A stretch of 64,000 bases of DNA from Semisulcospira habei (Eukaryota; Mollusca; Gastropoda; Semisulcospiridae). Every line of letters starts with the position of its first letter. Positions within the stretch are counted from its first letter, which is position 1. The notes below the pieces were generated by a model that did not search any database, had not been told where the DNA came from, and saw nothing but the letters and a program-made list of their open reading frames with translations. The position numbers were made by a program, and so were the translations under genes. Location: NCBI GenBank assembly GCA_036245525.1, contig BTPG01000005.1, forward strand, positions 213,190,492 to 213,254,491, in the 5' to 3' direction. Positions 44,771 to 54,700 of this stretch are shown here, piece by piece.

Positions 44771-45655
44771 TTAATCAGCAATTACATTTTGCAACTCTTC
44801 AAAAGTATACAATTTGCTGGCATAATAAAATGCAACAAGATCAATGTGTTCAAGGTTTATGTAAGTTAGACGAACAAAAGTTGTTTTGTCAACCACCACC
44901 TTGACAGCTGGAATACTGCTTGAAACATTAATAACATCATTATTTTTTGTAATGGCAATAAAGACCTTTGATGATTCTGTTACTGTTTCATTCCATGTAA
45001 GTTTAATTCCTTGTGCAATTTGAGCCTCTTTAGCAGTAGCAACAGATTTCATGATAATTTCAAATACTATTGTCGCTTCTCTAGCCACGACTAAGCTTGC
45101 TGGCATAAACACAACAGAAGTATCTGATCTACCCTTTCTAGTTGTAAGAAGATACCGCCGTCTCTCATAATTTTCAACTTTCAGTTTTTCTCTGCTATAG
45201 TTGTCTGGGGCAAAACTTGGAACAAGGCTTACAATCAACGGCCCAGAGTTAACAACTTTTCTAAACAATAAGGCCCCTTCATCATCAGTATATACATAAA
45301 GACTAATAAATTCAAACTTTATGTCCCAGTCAATTGTTGGCCGCGGTGTGGACACAAGTGAAACCACCCACTTATTTCCCACATGTTTTAAGTTGTAGGG
45401 CACATTATTTACAAGAGTAGGCAAAACAGGTACAGTAACATCATGAAGCTGGCCAAGTTTAGGTATAGGTCTGTCAGTGTCGTCTTTCATGTCATCGATT
45501 AATTTTCTCTTGTACATGCCAAAAGAATCAAGTTCAAAACCATACACATTTCCCACTTCTCCCTCCTTCTCAAAATCCTGTACATCAGCCAAATCTTTTA
45601 ACTCTGTTACTGGACATGCAACTGGTATGATTCTCGGCTTTGGACCAACATTCAT
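44771..45655 (-). CDS. Chimeric Polinton gene L2 (B N-terminus, D C-terminus)
   Basis: A 294-residue intact frame. From 45655 down to the crossover window 45180-45198 it follows element B (MNVGPKPR start, PTLVNN insertion). Below it follows element D, including the ending TYINLEHIDLVAFYY that is frameshifted in B. Recombination therefore regenerated an open L2. It marks the junction of the 3,799-bp tandem units. Whether it is expressed is unknown. Confidence 0.88.
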   Translation of the reverse strand: MNVGPKPRIIPVACPVTELKDLADVQDFEKEGEVGNVYGFELDSFGMYKRKLIDDMKDDTDRPIPKLGQLHDVTVPVLPTLVNNVPYNLKHVGNKWVVSLVSTPRPTIDWDIKFEFISLYVYTDDEGALLFRKVVNSGPLIVSLVPSFAPDNYSREKLKVENYERRRYLLTTRKGRSDTSVVFMPASLVVAREATIVFEIIMKSVATAKEAQIAQGIKLTWNETVTESSKVFIAITKNNDVINVSSSIPAVKVVVDKTTFVRLTYINLEHIDLVAFYYASKLYTFEELQNVIAD

Positions 45656-45673
45656 TTTATAAATAAAATAAAA

Positions 45674-46385
45674 TTATTTAACTTCCAACACAACACTAAA
45701 ATCATGCATCACAACTGGTTTGTCATCTTGATTAGTTACAGATATACACAGTGACTCGAAGAAACTAGAACCTAATTTCTTAAACTGTAAATTAGGAAAT
45801 CTAGCAACCACACTTTCACAATACGGAGCAGTGCCAGTAGGTAAACAACTCAACAACGTTGAAGGCTTTCCATTGTGAACATTTTCAGTTGTGTTTAATT
45901 ATTTTAAATGAACATTTAGCACTGTGTGTACTGCCAAATGAACAGGATATCCTCCAGTTATTTTATCTTTGTTTGGTGAAAAAAATCCATGCATGTTTGG
46001 ACCTAACCAATCATTTTTTATCTCGCAAATTAAACCCAAGTAAATTTATTAGACTTAATGATATAAAATATTCATATTCTTTCAGAAATTCTAATGTAAC
46101 AAGTAAGTTAGCCAGATTTAAAGTTGCTTTAATTTTAAATTCATTTTGAAACCCATTCAGCTAAAGTACAAAAGTCATAATACCCAGCTCATAAAAAACA
46201 TTACCCCTTTTCAAACCATGAAATAATGCAGTAACAGAATAACTTGTATCATCTGTTACATTAAACCACTTTAAGGTGTAAAATATTTCATGGATAGGTA
46301 CAACCTTGCTACTATCATGATTATCAATCCCATTAGTTAACCACAATGGCTTGCTTGTGTCAAGATTTGTTAAAGTAATAAACAT
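45674..46385 (-). pseudogene. Polinton gene L3 (copy B duplicate), broken
   Basis: Duplicate of 41875-42586 with the same lesions, so the lesions predate the duplication. Confidence 0.85.
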
Positions 46386-46407
46386 TTTTATTATATCATA
46401 AAAAAGG

Positions 46408-47346
46408 ATGTAATTTAAATCACCAACAAGCATTAGCGCAAGCAGTACAAACACATTTTAATTTAATGTGGATGCCAAGGACAGTGTCGCACCAACTTAT
46501 GAACAGAAAATAATTCAACTAAATAAGCTTGAAGTTGCTGTGTCAGAACAAGATCTATTTCAAGTCAAAGTACCCAACCCCTTTGACTATTACCTAAACC
46601 CTCCACTAACAGACGATGCTATGCAAGAAAGTGGTCTTCAAGACCACTACAAATGTTTCAAAACCAACTTAACTTTGCTATTCTGTGTTCAACTACAGGA
46701 TGTGGTGTTTCATTTACAGACCATTTAAATCACTCAAATGAACTGATTAAGTATGTGTATCGTTTCCACACGTATTACCAGCGTAGACGTATACTGTCAG
46801 AACTCCATACACCTCTACCCACTGAATCAAGTTTCAACAGGTATAACAACCCCATGGATATGAAAGCATTTGAACGAATCTGTAATGAATTTAACATCAG
46901 CACAAAGTATGACTTTGCACAAAAACTTGATGATCACAACGACATGGGTACATTGTATTATGCTATGAGTCACAGACAATAGCCACAAGATTACTACCCA
47001 GGTTACACCTCATTCTCATCAAAATCACAAGTCTGGTTAGGATCAATAAAACAGAAACAGTATAATGCATGGACTACATTTATTTTAGACAGGAGTGACG
47101 GATTTACTCAAGCGGGAGTCGAGCGCATAAATGAGTCAATCAGAACATATGTGTGATGTTTACTAGAAGCACAATCATTAACAAAATTGAATATTTTAAA
47201 TGGAAGTGGGAAATTCGATTCACAAAAACAGTTTCTATGGAACTAGGAAGACTCGATCAACTCAGTAATTGATCTCCCCTCAAGCATACAGCGCTACCAA
47301 GACGTTCTCAGATATGCGAGATCAAAAGTTGACTTTGTAGTTGGCA
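46408..47346 (+). pseudogene. Polinton gene L4 (copy B duplicate), 5' part
   Basis: Duplicate of 42609-43547 with the same ATG-TAA start and internal stops. It ends at TTGGCA (47341-47346), the left target duplication of D. Confidence 0.88.
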
Positions 47347-47561
47347 AGAGATAGGAATACTGACAGTTCTAAGACACCCCCTCTCTAATCTGCAGATTTA
47401 TTATAACAACTAGCTATTCAGACAAACCAACTCCAACAAATACAATCAATACCTTTTTTTACCTAACTATTATAGTTTCATTTCAGAAATTATTAAAGAA
47501 TTATTTTTAATCTGCAGATTAGAGAAGTGGGTGAGTTAGAACTGTCAGTATTCCTATCTCT
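47347..47561. repeat. Terminal palindromic module of Polinton D (left)
   Basis: A 215-bp segment whose two ends are inverted copies: AGAGATAGGAATACTGACAG...TTCTAA at the tip and TTAGAACTGTCAGTATTCCT...ATCTCT inside; second stem CTCTAATCTGCAGATT. Present in mirror form at 62340-62553. Confidence 0.95.
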
Positions 47562-47809
47562 TGGGTAAAATTATCAAGTTACTATCTATGTTACTGTCTA
47601 GATGTTTCTAAGTAAATTACAAGTACTTAATAAGGTAATTTATAAACCAGCAAGTAACTTTGTAAGTACCTTTGAAGTTAGTTGGCGCAAGTGACTTAAA
47701 AAAGTTTTTATAAGTGTCTTAACATAAGATCTTGTAAGTTCTTGATGCAAGTCAGCAATATACTCGGTCAGATTTCCCAAGTTACAAGGACAATAAAAAA
47801 ACTTTTTTT

Positions 47810-47866
47810 TTAGTAATAGTCTGGTGGTGGAGCTGATGGGGTTAAATAGTTAGGCGCAAGCGTCAT
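47810..47866 (-). CDS. PSAP/PPxY micro-ORF in the left TIR of D
   Basis: 18 codons from the internal ATG at 47866, ending TPSAPPPDYY. The longer A start is not preserved (no upstream ATG in frame). Being inside the TIR, it is encoded twice per element, each copy pointing to the nearest terminus. Confidence 0.5.
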   Translation of the reverse strand: MTLAPNYLTPSAPPPDYY

Positions 47867-47919
47867 GTCATCTTTTTGCGAAGTGTAATGAAAAAATAAA
47901 CGATTACCAAATCTGATTT

Positions 47920-48549
47920 TTATTTGTTTAAAAGATTGTGTAGCTTTTCTGTGGTTTCCTGAACACCGATCTTTTTTCCTTCCGCTAAAAAACTAGCCTT
48001 CAGTTCTTCAACATTCACAGGAGATTGACTACGCATCTTATTCTGTATTTCAGACTTCTGTTTCTTGTAATTATTTAAATCATCCTGGACCCGCTTAAAT
48101 TCTTCGTCATCAATAAAATTATCATTCAATGCCTTACTGATAATAAGTTTTATACTACTCAGCTTTGCACCCGCCAAAGTACTCAATGCTTCATGTTTTT
48201 CTAATTTTGTGTGAAACCTCTTGTTCAAGGCCTCCAAACCAAAGCATGTTAGGCATGTAGCAACGCTGATAGCCTCAATTGCTATTCCAGCCAAACTACC
48301 AATTCCTGTGGCGAACAGAGCTATACCTCCTACAGAACATCCAGCTGAAACTGCACTAATAGCCATAGAAGTGTTTTGAACAGAATTAAATACTGACTTA
48401 TATCGTCGTTTACATCGAGAGTATTTTGCTTGTTCTTCTTCCAAATATTTTAATGCTTCTGTAATATTAATTAAACGAAATGAGTCTGCCTGTAATGTTT
48501 TATCACGCTCAATAGGCTCAGGCGGTATTTGTGGATACAAGTTCACCAT
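47920..48549 (-). CDS. Polinton gene L1 (element D)
   Basis: A 209-residue intact protein. N-terminal YLEEEQAKYSRCKRRYK helix, two closely spaced hydrophobic segments (about 62-108) and a helical C-terminal region with KALNDNFIDDEEF. It ends just inside the left TIR. Likely a membrane-associated element protein; no biochemical function is known to me. Confidence 0.85.
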   Translation of the reverse strand: MVNLYPQIPPEPIERDKTLQADSFRLINITEALKYLEEEQAKYSRCKRRYKSVFNSVQNTSMAISAVSAGCSVGGIALFATGIGSLAGIAIEAISVATCLTCFGLEALNKRFHTKLEKHEALSTLAGAKLSSIKLIISKALNDNFIDDEEFKRVQDDLNNYKKQKSEIQNKMRSQSPVNVEELKASFLAEGKKIGVQETTEKLHNLLNK

Positions 48550-48569
48550 TTTTTATGACAAATATTTTT

Positions 48570-49445
48570 TTAATCAGCAATTACATTTTGCAACTCTTCA
48601 AAAGTATACAATTTGCTGGCATAATAAAATGCAACAAGATCAATGTGTTCAAGGTTTATGTAAGTTAGACGAACAAAAGTTGTTTTGTCAACCACCACCT
48701 TGACAGCTGGAATACTGCTTGAAACATTAATAACATCATTATTTTTTGTAATGGCAATAAAGACCTTTGATGATTCTGTTACTGTTTCATTCCATGTAAG
48801 TTTAATTCCTTGTGCAATTTGAGCCTCTTTAGCAGTAGCAACAGATTTCATGATAATTTCAAATACTATTGTCGCTTCTCTAGCCACGACTAAGCTTGCT
48901 GGCATAAACACAACAGAAGTATCTGATCTACCCTTTCTAGTTGTAAGAAGATACCGCCGTCTCTCATAATTTTCAACTTTCAGTTTTTCTCTGCTATTGT
49001 TGTCTAGGGCAAAACTTGGAACAAGGCTTACAATAAGCGGCCCAGAATTAACAACCTTCCTAAACACTAAGGCGCCTTCATCATCAGTGTATACATAAGG
49101 ACTAATAAATTCAATCTTTATGTCCCAGTCAATTGTGGGTGGTGGTGCCAGTACAGGTGAAACAACCCACTTATTTCCCACATGTATTAAGTTGTAAGGC
49201 GCATTATTTACAGGTGGAGTAGGTACAGTAACATCACGAAGCTGACCAAGTTTAGGAATCTGTTTTTCACCATCTTTCATGTCAACAATTACTTTCCTCT
49301 TGTACATGCCATTTGAATTAAGTTCAAAACCATATATTTCTCCAACATCCCCCTCCTTCTCAAAATCCTGTACATCAGCCAAATCTTTCAACTCTGTTAC
49401 TGGACATGCAACTGGTATGATTCTCGGCTTTGGACCACCACTCAT
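48570..49445 (-). CDS. Polinton gene L2 (element D)
   Basis: 291 residues from the ATG at 49445, chosen over the ATG at 49499 because the latter lies inside L3 and the start context and N-terminus (MSGGPKPRIIPVACPVTE) match A, B and C. Charged, probably disordered first 80 residues, then a beta-rich domain with YLLTTRKGRSDTSVVFMPA. It sits 20 bp upstream of L1 on the same strand and overlaps no neighbour. Unknown function; a structural protein is plausible from context. Confidence 0.85.
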   Translation of the reverse strand: MSGGPKPRIIPVACPVTELKDLADVQDFEKEGDVGEIYGFELNSNGMYKRKVIVDMKDGEKQIPKLGQLRDVTVPTPPVNNAPYNLIHVGNKWVVSPVLAPPPTIDWDIKIEFISPYVYTDDEGALVFRKVVNSGPLIVSLVPSFALDNNSREKLKVENYERRRYLLTTRKGRSDTSVVFMPASLVVAREATIVFEIIMKSVATAKEAQIAQGIKLTWNETVTESSKVFIAITKNNDVINVSSSIPAVKVVVDKTTFVRLTYINLEHIDLVAFYYASKLYTFEELQNVIAD

Positions 49446-49467
49446 TTTTTTATAAACAAAAATAAAA

Positions 49468-50208
49468 TTATTTAATTTCCAACACAACACTAAAATCATG
49501 CATCACAACTGGTTTGCCATCCTGATTAGTTACAGATAAACACAGTGACTCAAAGAAACTAGAACCTAATTTCTTAAACTGCAAATTAGGAAATCTAACA
49601 ACCACACTTTCACAATAGGGTGCAGTTCCAGTTGGTAAGCATCTCAACAAAGTTGATGGTTTTCCATTGTGTACATTTTCAGTCGTGTTTAGTTCTTTTA
49701 AATAAACATTTAGAAATGTGTGTACTGACAAATGAACAGGATATGTTCCAGTTATTTTAGTTACAACTGACGTATAATACCATCCACTAGTACCATTATC
49801 TGGAAAACCCATTACCCAATTTACAGGCATTGTATTTCTGTCTATTAAACCAAGCAAATATGCAAGTTCACTTGAAAATACTGGTATACTACCTGTAGGA
49901 ACTTCTAATTCAACAAGTAAGTTAGCCTGATTTAAAGTTGCTTTAATTTTAAATATATTTTGAAACCAGTTAGCTAATGTACAAAAGTCATAATACCCAG
50001 ATGGTATAAAGTGTGTATTTTTGTCTACACCACTATTACCAGAATTTGCATAAACAGCATAAAAACTTGTATCATCAGTTACATTAAACCACTTTACTGT
50101 GTAGAACATTTCATGTATAGCCACAGCCTTGTTACCATCTCGATTATCAATTCCATTAGTTAACCACACTGGTTTCCTTGTGTCAATATTTGTTAAGGTT
50201 ATAAACAT
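49468..50208 (-). CDS. Polinton gene L3: putative minor capsid/penton-like protein (element D)
   Basis: A 246-residue intact protein. Conserved N-terminal block MFITLTNIDTRKPVWLTNGI, the GYYDFCTLANWFQ block, and the C-terminal GSSFFESLCLSVTNQDGK region match A and B. The middle (about 110-155) is unlike A in both length and sequence. All-beta pattern and position suggest a single-jelly-roll vertex or spike-like protein, but I cannot exclude another virion role. Divergently transcribed from L4 with a 27-bp gap. Confidence 0.6.
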   Translation of the reverse strand: MFITLTNIDTRKPVWLTNGIDNRDGNKAVAIHEMFYTVKWFNVTDDTSFYAVYANSGNSGVDKNTHFIPSGYYDFCTLANWFQNIFKIKATLNQANLLVELEVPTGSIPVFSSELAYLLGLIDRNTMPVNWVMGFPDNGTSGWYYTSVVTKITGTYPVHLSVHTFLNVYLKELNTTENVHNGKPSTLLRCLPTGTAPYCESVVVRFPNLQFKKLGSSFFESLCLSVTNQDGKPVVMHDFSVVLEIK

Positions 50209-50235
50209 TTTTTTATTATCACATAAAAAGGCATA

Positions 50236-51537
50236 ATGGAATTTAAATCACCAACAATTAATACTGTAAATGCATATCAATTTAATGTGGATGCCAAATA
50301 TAATGTCGCACCAACTTATGAACAGAAAATAATTCAACTAAATCAGCTAGATATAGCTTTGTCTGAAGGAGATTTATTTCAAGTCAAAGTACCCAACCCC
50401 TATGATCATTACCTAAACCCTCCAATAACAGATGATGCAACTGCAAGAAGGTGGTCATCAAGCCCACTACAAATGTTTCAAAACCAACTTAACTTTGCTA
50501 TACTGTGTAGTACTACTGGCTGTGGTGTTTCTTTTACAGAACATTTGAATCACCCAAACAAACTGATTAAGTCTGTCTATCGTTTTCACATGTATTACCA
50601 GCTTAGAAGAATACTGTCAGAACTGCATACACCACTACCAACTGAATCTAGTTTTAACCAGTTTAACAATCCAATGGATTTGAAAGCATTTGAACGTATC
50701 TGTAATGAATTTAACATCAGTACAAAGTATGACTTTACACAAAAACTTGATGATCACAAAGGCATGGGAACATTATATTATGCTATGAGTCACAGACAAT
50801 ATCAGAAAGATTATTGGCCTCCCTACTCTTCATTCTCATCAAAATCAGAAGTCTGGTTAGGCTCAATTGAACAGAAACAGTCTAATGCATGGACCACATT
50901 TATTTTAGACAAGAGTGAAGGGTTTACTCAAGCAGGAGTCGAACGCATTAATGAGTCTATTAGAATGTATGTGTGGTGTATTTTAGGAGCACAAGCTCAA
51001 ACTAAATTAAACATTTTAAATGGTAGTGGAAAGTTTGAAGCACAAAAACAATTTTTAGCAAACATGGAAGACTCAATTAATTCAGTGGTAGATTTACCAT
51101 CAAGCATACAACGCTATCAAGACGTTCTCAGATATGCTAGATCAAAAGTTGACTTCGTAGTTGGAATTGGGCTATATATGTTACCATCAGACCTTCAACT
51201 CCAAATTGGATCAATAACAAATTATAATAATGAAATAGTTGTTGCAGGGAGTGATCAGAAATTAGGACTTAATCAATCTGTAAACTTGAGTCCAACAACC
51301 TCTCACATACAACCAGTAACACCACCAGTAACACCAGTAACACCAGTATCATCACCATCACCTGTACAGATAGTAACACCAGTAATGTCAATAACAGCCC
51401 AAGCATCGGCACCGACACCTGAACCGGCACCAGTACAGACAGTAACAGACCAAGAAAACACACACGAGTCAGAGAGAACAGCATTGGTAATAGGTCTTAC
51501 TGGATTAGGAATACTACTTCTTTACCTGTTTCATTAA
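50236..51537 (+). CDS. Polinton gene L4: tail-anchored structural protein (element D)
   Basis: 433 residues. The N-terminal domain closely follows A; the Pro/Thr/Val linker before the membrane anchor is longer (about 360-410, with TP(V)-type repeats), the main length difference. C-terminal anchor IGLTGLGILLLYLFH. The 3' end overlaps convergent L5 by 24 bp. Confidence 0.85.
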   Translation: MEFKSPTINTVNAYQFNVDAKYNVAPTYEQKIIQLNQLDIALSEGDLFQVKVPNPYDHYLNPPITDDATARRWSSSPLQMFQNQLNFAILCSTTGCGVSFTEHLNHPNKLIKSVYRFHMYYQLRRILSELHTPLPTESSFNQFNNPMDLKAFERICNEFNISTKYDFTQKLDDHKGMGTLYYAMSHRQYQKDYWPPYSSFSSKSEVWLGSIEQKQSNAWTTFILDKSEGFTQAGVERINESIRMYVWCILGAQAQTKLNILNGSGKFEAQKQFLANMEDSINSVVDLPSSIQRYQDVLRYARSKVDFVVGIGLYMLPSDLQLQIGSITNYNNEIVVAGSDQKLGLNQSVNLSPTTSHIQPVTPPVTPVTPVSSPSPVQIVTPVMSITAQASAPTPEPAPVQTVTDQENTHESERTALVIGLTGLGILLLYLFH

Positions 51538-52729
51538 ATAACCCACTATTAATCCTCCTACTGTCACCAAAAAGATCCACACGTGCTCTGCCATAAACCC
51601 TACTACCTTTGCTGCTGTACTGATCAACCAACTAACAACACTTCCTATTATACCAGGCAAAGCATCCAATGCTTTTACAGCTAATTTTTTAAGCAAGTCT
51701 GATATATGAGACAACTGTTTTTTTTACCCAAGTCTGCAAATCTTTTGGGTCTGATGGAGTTGGAGGAGTTGGAGGTGCTGGACTACTACCACTACCTGTA
51801 ACAGCTAAAACTATAGTACTAATAATAAAACCAAGAGCAGTAATTAAACTTGTAATAGTGATACCCTGCTCTCTGAAAAGTGTTTTTAATCTCTCAGCCA
51901 AAGTTGTGTCCTCATTAAGTACTTTTTGTATAGTTTCTCTAATTCTGTTCACCTGTGTTTTCAGTTTTTCTTTTCCAATTTCAATAACTTCTAGTCTAGC
52001 AGATCTTTCTGTCTGCAAATCTTTTAATCTTTGTTGTATTTTTTCTTTCATTTCTGTGTCATAATTTTCATCATCGGCTGTAGTAAGTTTTTGTTTTTCT
52101 CTTTCTATGTGATTATCAAGTTCACCTAGTTTGGCTAAATTATTTACCATCTCACCTCTGTTTGTCTGCAGTGTTTTATCCAACGCAGCTAACTCCCTCA
52201 GTGTCAAAGGAGAGTAACCAATTGTTTTTAATTCCTCATTTATTTGACCTTCTGTAAATGAAGTTTCTTGTATTACTGTGTTGGCCAATTCTGGTAGTTT
52301 TGTTACTTCAGTCATATCAATTTCTTGACCAGTCGGCAATTTTGTTTGCGCATCATGAAGAGCACTAACGAGTCTAGGTGGCAACTTTCTACTTCCAACA
52401 CCGAGGTAACGCTGTAGTGCTGCCTCACCACCAACACTACTTTTAATTGAACTTAAAGCTTTGAACTTAGAGGGATCTTTTAAATAAGTTAATAGTACTT
52501 TTCCTCTATCTGTATTTAAATATAAATGACCCTTTTTATCAAGTTCAAACTGATTAGGATCTACAAAATCTGGACGTTCACCAACACTATCATAAAACGA
52601 GTTAACTTTACTTTGTAAAAGTTCCTGTTGTAAAAAAGAAGTATTACTTGTCATATCTGTTACACTATTATCAGAGACATTCATGTCATCCATTACAATA
52701 TCATCATGATTAAATCCTCCTGCTGCCAT
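51514..52729 (-). pseudogene. Polinton gene L5 (element D), frameshifted in a T run
   Basis: Starts MAAGGFNHDD at 52729 and follows A through the coiled-coil region and first membrane segment to about 51725. There an extra T in a T8 run (51717-51724) shifts the frame, and the C-terminal part including the last membrane segment continues in 51514-51714. A homopolymer assembly error is possible. Confidence 0.85.
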
Positions 52730-52766
52730 TGTTTTTATTAATTTAATTTTTTTGTGCATAATAAAA
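52730..52766. promoter_or_regulatory. Divergent L5/MCP promoter region (element D)
   Basis: 37 bp, A/T-rich, with TTAATAAAAACA toward L5 and CATAATAAAA toward MCP; conserved with 16349-16389. Confidence 0.55.
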
Positions 52767-54050
52767 ATGACATCGACATACGGATCAAAGTTAGACCCAC
52801 ACAGAAAACTATGTGAACCCCTCGGTGTTAAGGGTATTAGACAATCAATTGTCATCACTAACAATCCTAGTACTATTGACCAAAACCAAACCCTTATTGT
52901 TAAGTTTCCTAACCTAGGTCCCAATGATGTTATTGTTCCTAATACTTCTTACCTTGCATTTAATATTGAACTTACTTCAACAACAGATGTGAACAGAACA
53001 CTAGTTCGAAACATAGGTAGAGCAATTATTAAAAATATTAAAGTTAAACTTGAAGGTCAGGAAGTGTTTAGTCTTGACGATGCTGATGTATTCTACTGTT
53101 ACAAAGACCTTTGGCTTACAAGTCAAGAAAGAGAAGACCGTATTTATCAAGGTATAGAGGCTGAGAATATTACTAAACTCAGAATAAATGCAGGAGACAA
53201 ATCTACAGCATCTGCTGCTGATGTTATTGTGGCAGATACATATGGTAATAGATTTTGCATTCCACTTGAATTTGAAATTTTAACATCACATTTACCTTAT
53301 TACCAAGGAGCACTAAATGACCGCCTGAGTTTTGAGCTAATGTTTAATGACTACTCAAAAGTTATCAAATCAACTGATATCCATGCATCATACAAGATCT
53401 CTAACATTTCCTTAGAATATGAAATTGTAACACATGCTCATCTAGCTACCCTCATTCGAAATCAGTACCAGTCAAGACTTCCAATTTATTATGACCGTGT
53501 GATAAGACACAGTTTAATTAATAAAAACAAAAGTGATCAGATTTGGAACATCAACCTAAACACTCCTGCTAGGTCACTGAAAGGCATTCTTATGTTGTTT
53601 GTTCAACCAGCAAATGCATACGCTCCTACTCCAGAAACATTTTATAATCCAAAGATTACTAATTTGTCTTGTACTATTGAAGGCCGTCCTAATCAAGTGT
53701 ATGCTTCAGGTATGCTACCTTACCAGCACTATGACGAGATCATAAAATATTTTGCAGGTGGAAGGGTTAGAGAAAAACCAGCAAACATGGCATCTAAAGA
53801 TCTGCATCTGTATGACGTAAGAATAGCACAATATCTAGTAGACAAGTATGCACTTTGGCTAGATCTGCGTAGTACGGATGATGACTATCTACATGGATCA
53901 GGTCGTACTGTTGAAAATGGTAGTGATGGAATTACAATCCAGATACAAAAGAAGGTTGAAGCAGCTGGAGCAGTAAATATATATTTGTATCTAATTTTTG
54001 ATGCCCAACTAAATATTTCAGAAAGCAGACTAAGTGGACACATATATTAA
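52767..54050 (+). CDS. Putative major capsid protein of Polinton D
   Basis: 427 residues, intact, colinear with the A protein (16390-17676). Conserved blocks include NPSTIDQNQTL, LDDADVFYCYKDLW, NISLEYEIVTH and the C-terminal YLYLIFDAQLNI. Position immediately upstream of the ATPase and beta-rich character support a double-jelly-roll capsid protein; length is somewhat short for the family as I recall it. DNA differences from A look mainly synonymous, as expected under protein-level constraint. Confidence 0.7.
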   Translation: MTSTYGSKLDPHRKLCEPLGVKGIRQSIVITNNPSTIDQNQTLIVKFPNLGPNDVIVPNTSYLAFNIELTSTTDVNRTLVRNIGRAIIKNIKVKLEGQEVFSLDDADVFYCYKDLWLTSQEREDRIYQGIEAENITKLRINAGDKSTASAADVIVADTYGNRFCIPLEFEILTSHLPYYQGALNDRLSFELMFNDYSKVIKSTDIHASYKISNISLEYEIVTHAHLATLIRNQYQSRLPIYYDRVIRHSLINKNKSDQIWNINLNTPARSLKGILMLFVQPANAYAPTPETFYNPKITNLSCTIEGRPNQVYASGMLPYQHYDEIIKYFAGGRVREKPANMASKDLHLYDVRIAQYLVDKYALWLDLRSTDDDYLHGSGRTVENGSDGITIQIQKKVEAAGAVNIYLYLIFDAQLNISESRLSGHIY

Positions 54051-54067
54051 TTATATTGTGTTTTAAA

Positions 54068-54673
54068 ATGAACTTGATGACATTAGACCCACACTGTGGT
54101 TTATTTTGTGGTGCTACAGGGTGTGGAAAAACTGAATTTGTTCTTAATCTCTTACAAACAAGGTACCTTTATCATTTTGAAAACATTGTAATATTTTGTC
54201 CAACGATAAAACACAACAAAGCTTATCAAAACAGTTCATTCATTTGGACTGACAGCAACATATACTTAGTTGACCCTGAGAAAAAACTGAATGACTACCT
54301 TCAATATTTTTACAAACATTTTGAAGGACAGTCAACTTTGTTTATTGTTGATGACTGTTCTGCAGAGAAAGAAATTGTCAAGAAGAGAAACACAATGGCA
54401 GAACTTGCCTTTAGTGGCAGACACGCAAACATTAGTGTTTGGATTCTCACTCAGAAATATAATGCTGTACTAAAAGATTTTCGAGAACAGTTAAAGTTTA
54501 TCTGTTTGTTTTACTGTAAGGATCGTGACAGCTTCGAAGACTGTCTCAGAGAAAACGATGTCATTCCAAATAAGCAAGAACGGGATGATGTAAAAAATAA
54601 ACTGAAATCAACTAAGCATCTAAAGCTCATTTTGAAGACAGATCAACCCACTGGATATGGGTTAGTGAATTAA
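54068..54673 (+). CDS. FtsK/HerA-type packaging ATPase (element D)
   Basis: 201 residues from the ATG at 54068, which sits in TTTTAAAATG 18 bp after MCP. Walker A GATGCGKT at residues 15-22, Walker B LFIVDDC at 91-97, and the SGRHANISVWILTQKYN block at about 119-135. It fits the A32-like genome-packaging ATPases of Polintons and adintoviruses in size and layout. Intact, unlike copy A. Confidence 0.93.
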   Translation: MNLMTLDPHCGLFCGATGCGKTEFVLNLLQTRYLYHFENIVIFCPTIKHNKAYQNSSFIWTDSNIYLVDPEKKLNDYLQYFYKHFEGQSTLFIVDDCSAEKEIVKKRNTMAELAFSGRHANISVWILTQKYNAVLKDFREQLKFICLFYCKDRDSFEDCLRENDVIPNKQERDDVKNKLKSTKHLKLILKTDQPTGYGLVN

Positions 54674-54700
54674 TTTATCTTTTGGGTTTGTCTTTAAAAA

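Larger units (their letters stand above)
41381..45179. repeat. Tandem duplication, unit 1 (3,799 bp)
   Basis: Repeats as 45180-48978. It contains the 5' half of L2 and all of L3/L4 of element B up to the D insertion point, then the left TIR, L1 and the 3' half of L2 of element D. I spotted only a few substitutions between the units, for example 44636 T versus 48435 C. Confidence 0.93.
47347..47897. repeat. Left terminal inverted repeat of Polinton D
   Basis: Pairs with 62003-62553. Order from the tip: palindromic module (47347-47561), GGGTAAAATTATCAAG, an AAGT/ACTT-iterated segment (about 47580-47770), then the micro-ORF region. Confidence 0.93.
45180..48978. repeat. Tandem duplication, unit 2 (3,799 bp)
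   Basis: Second unit; see 41381-45179. The crossover window TTCAGTTTTTCTCTGCTAT occurs at 41381, 45180 and 48979, each 3,799 bp apart. Confidence 0.93.
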
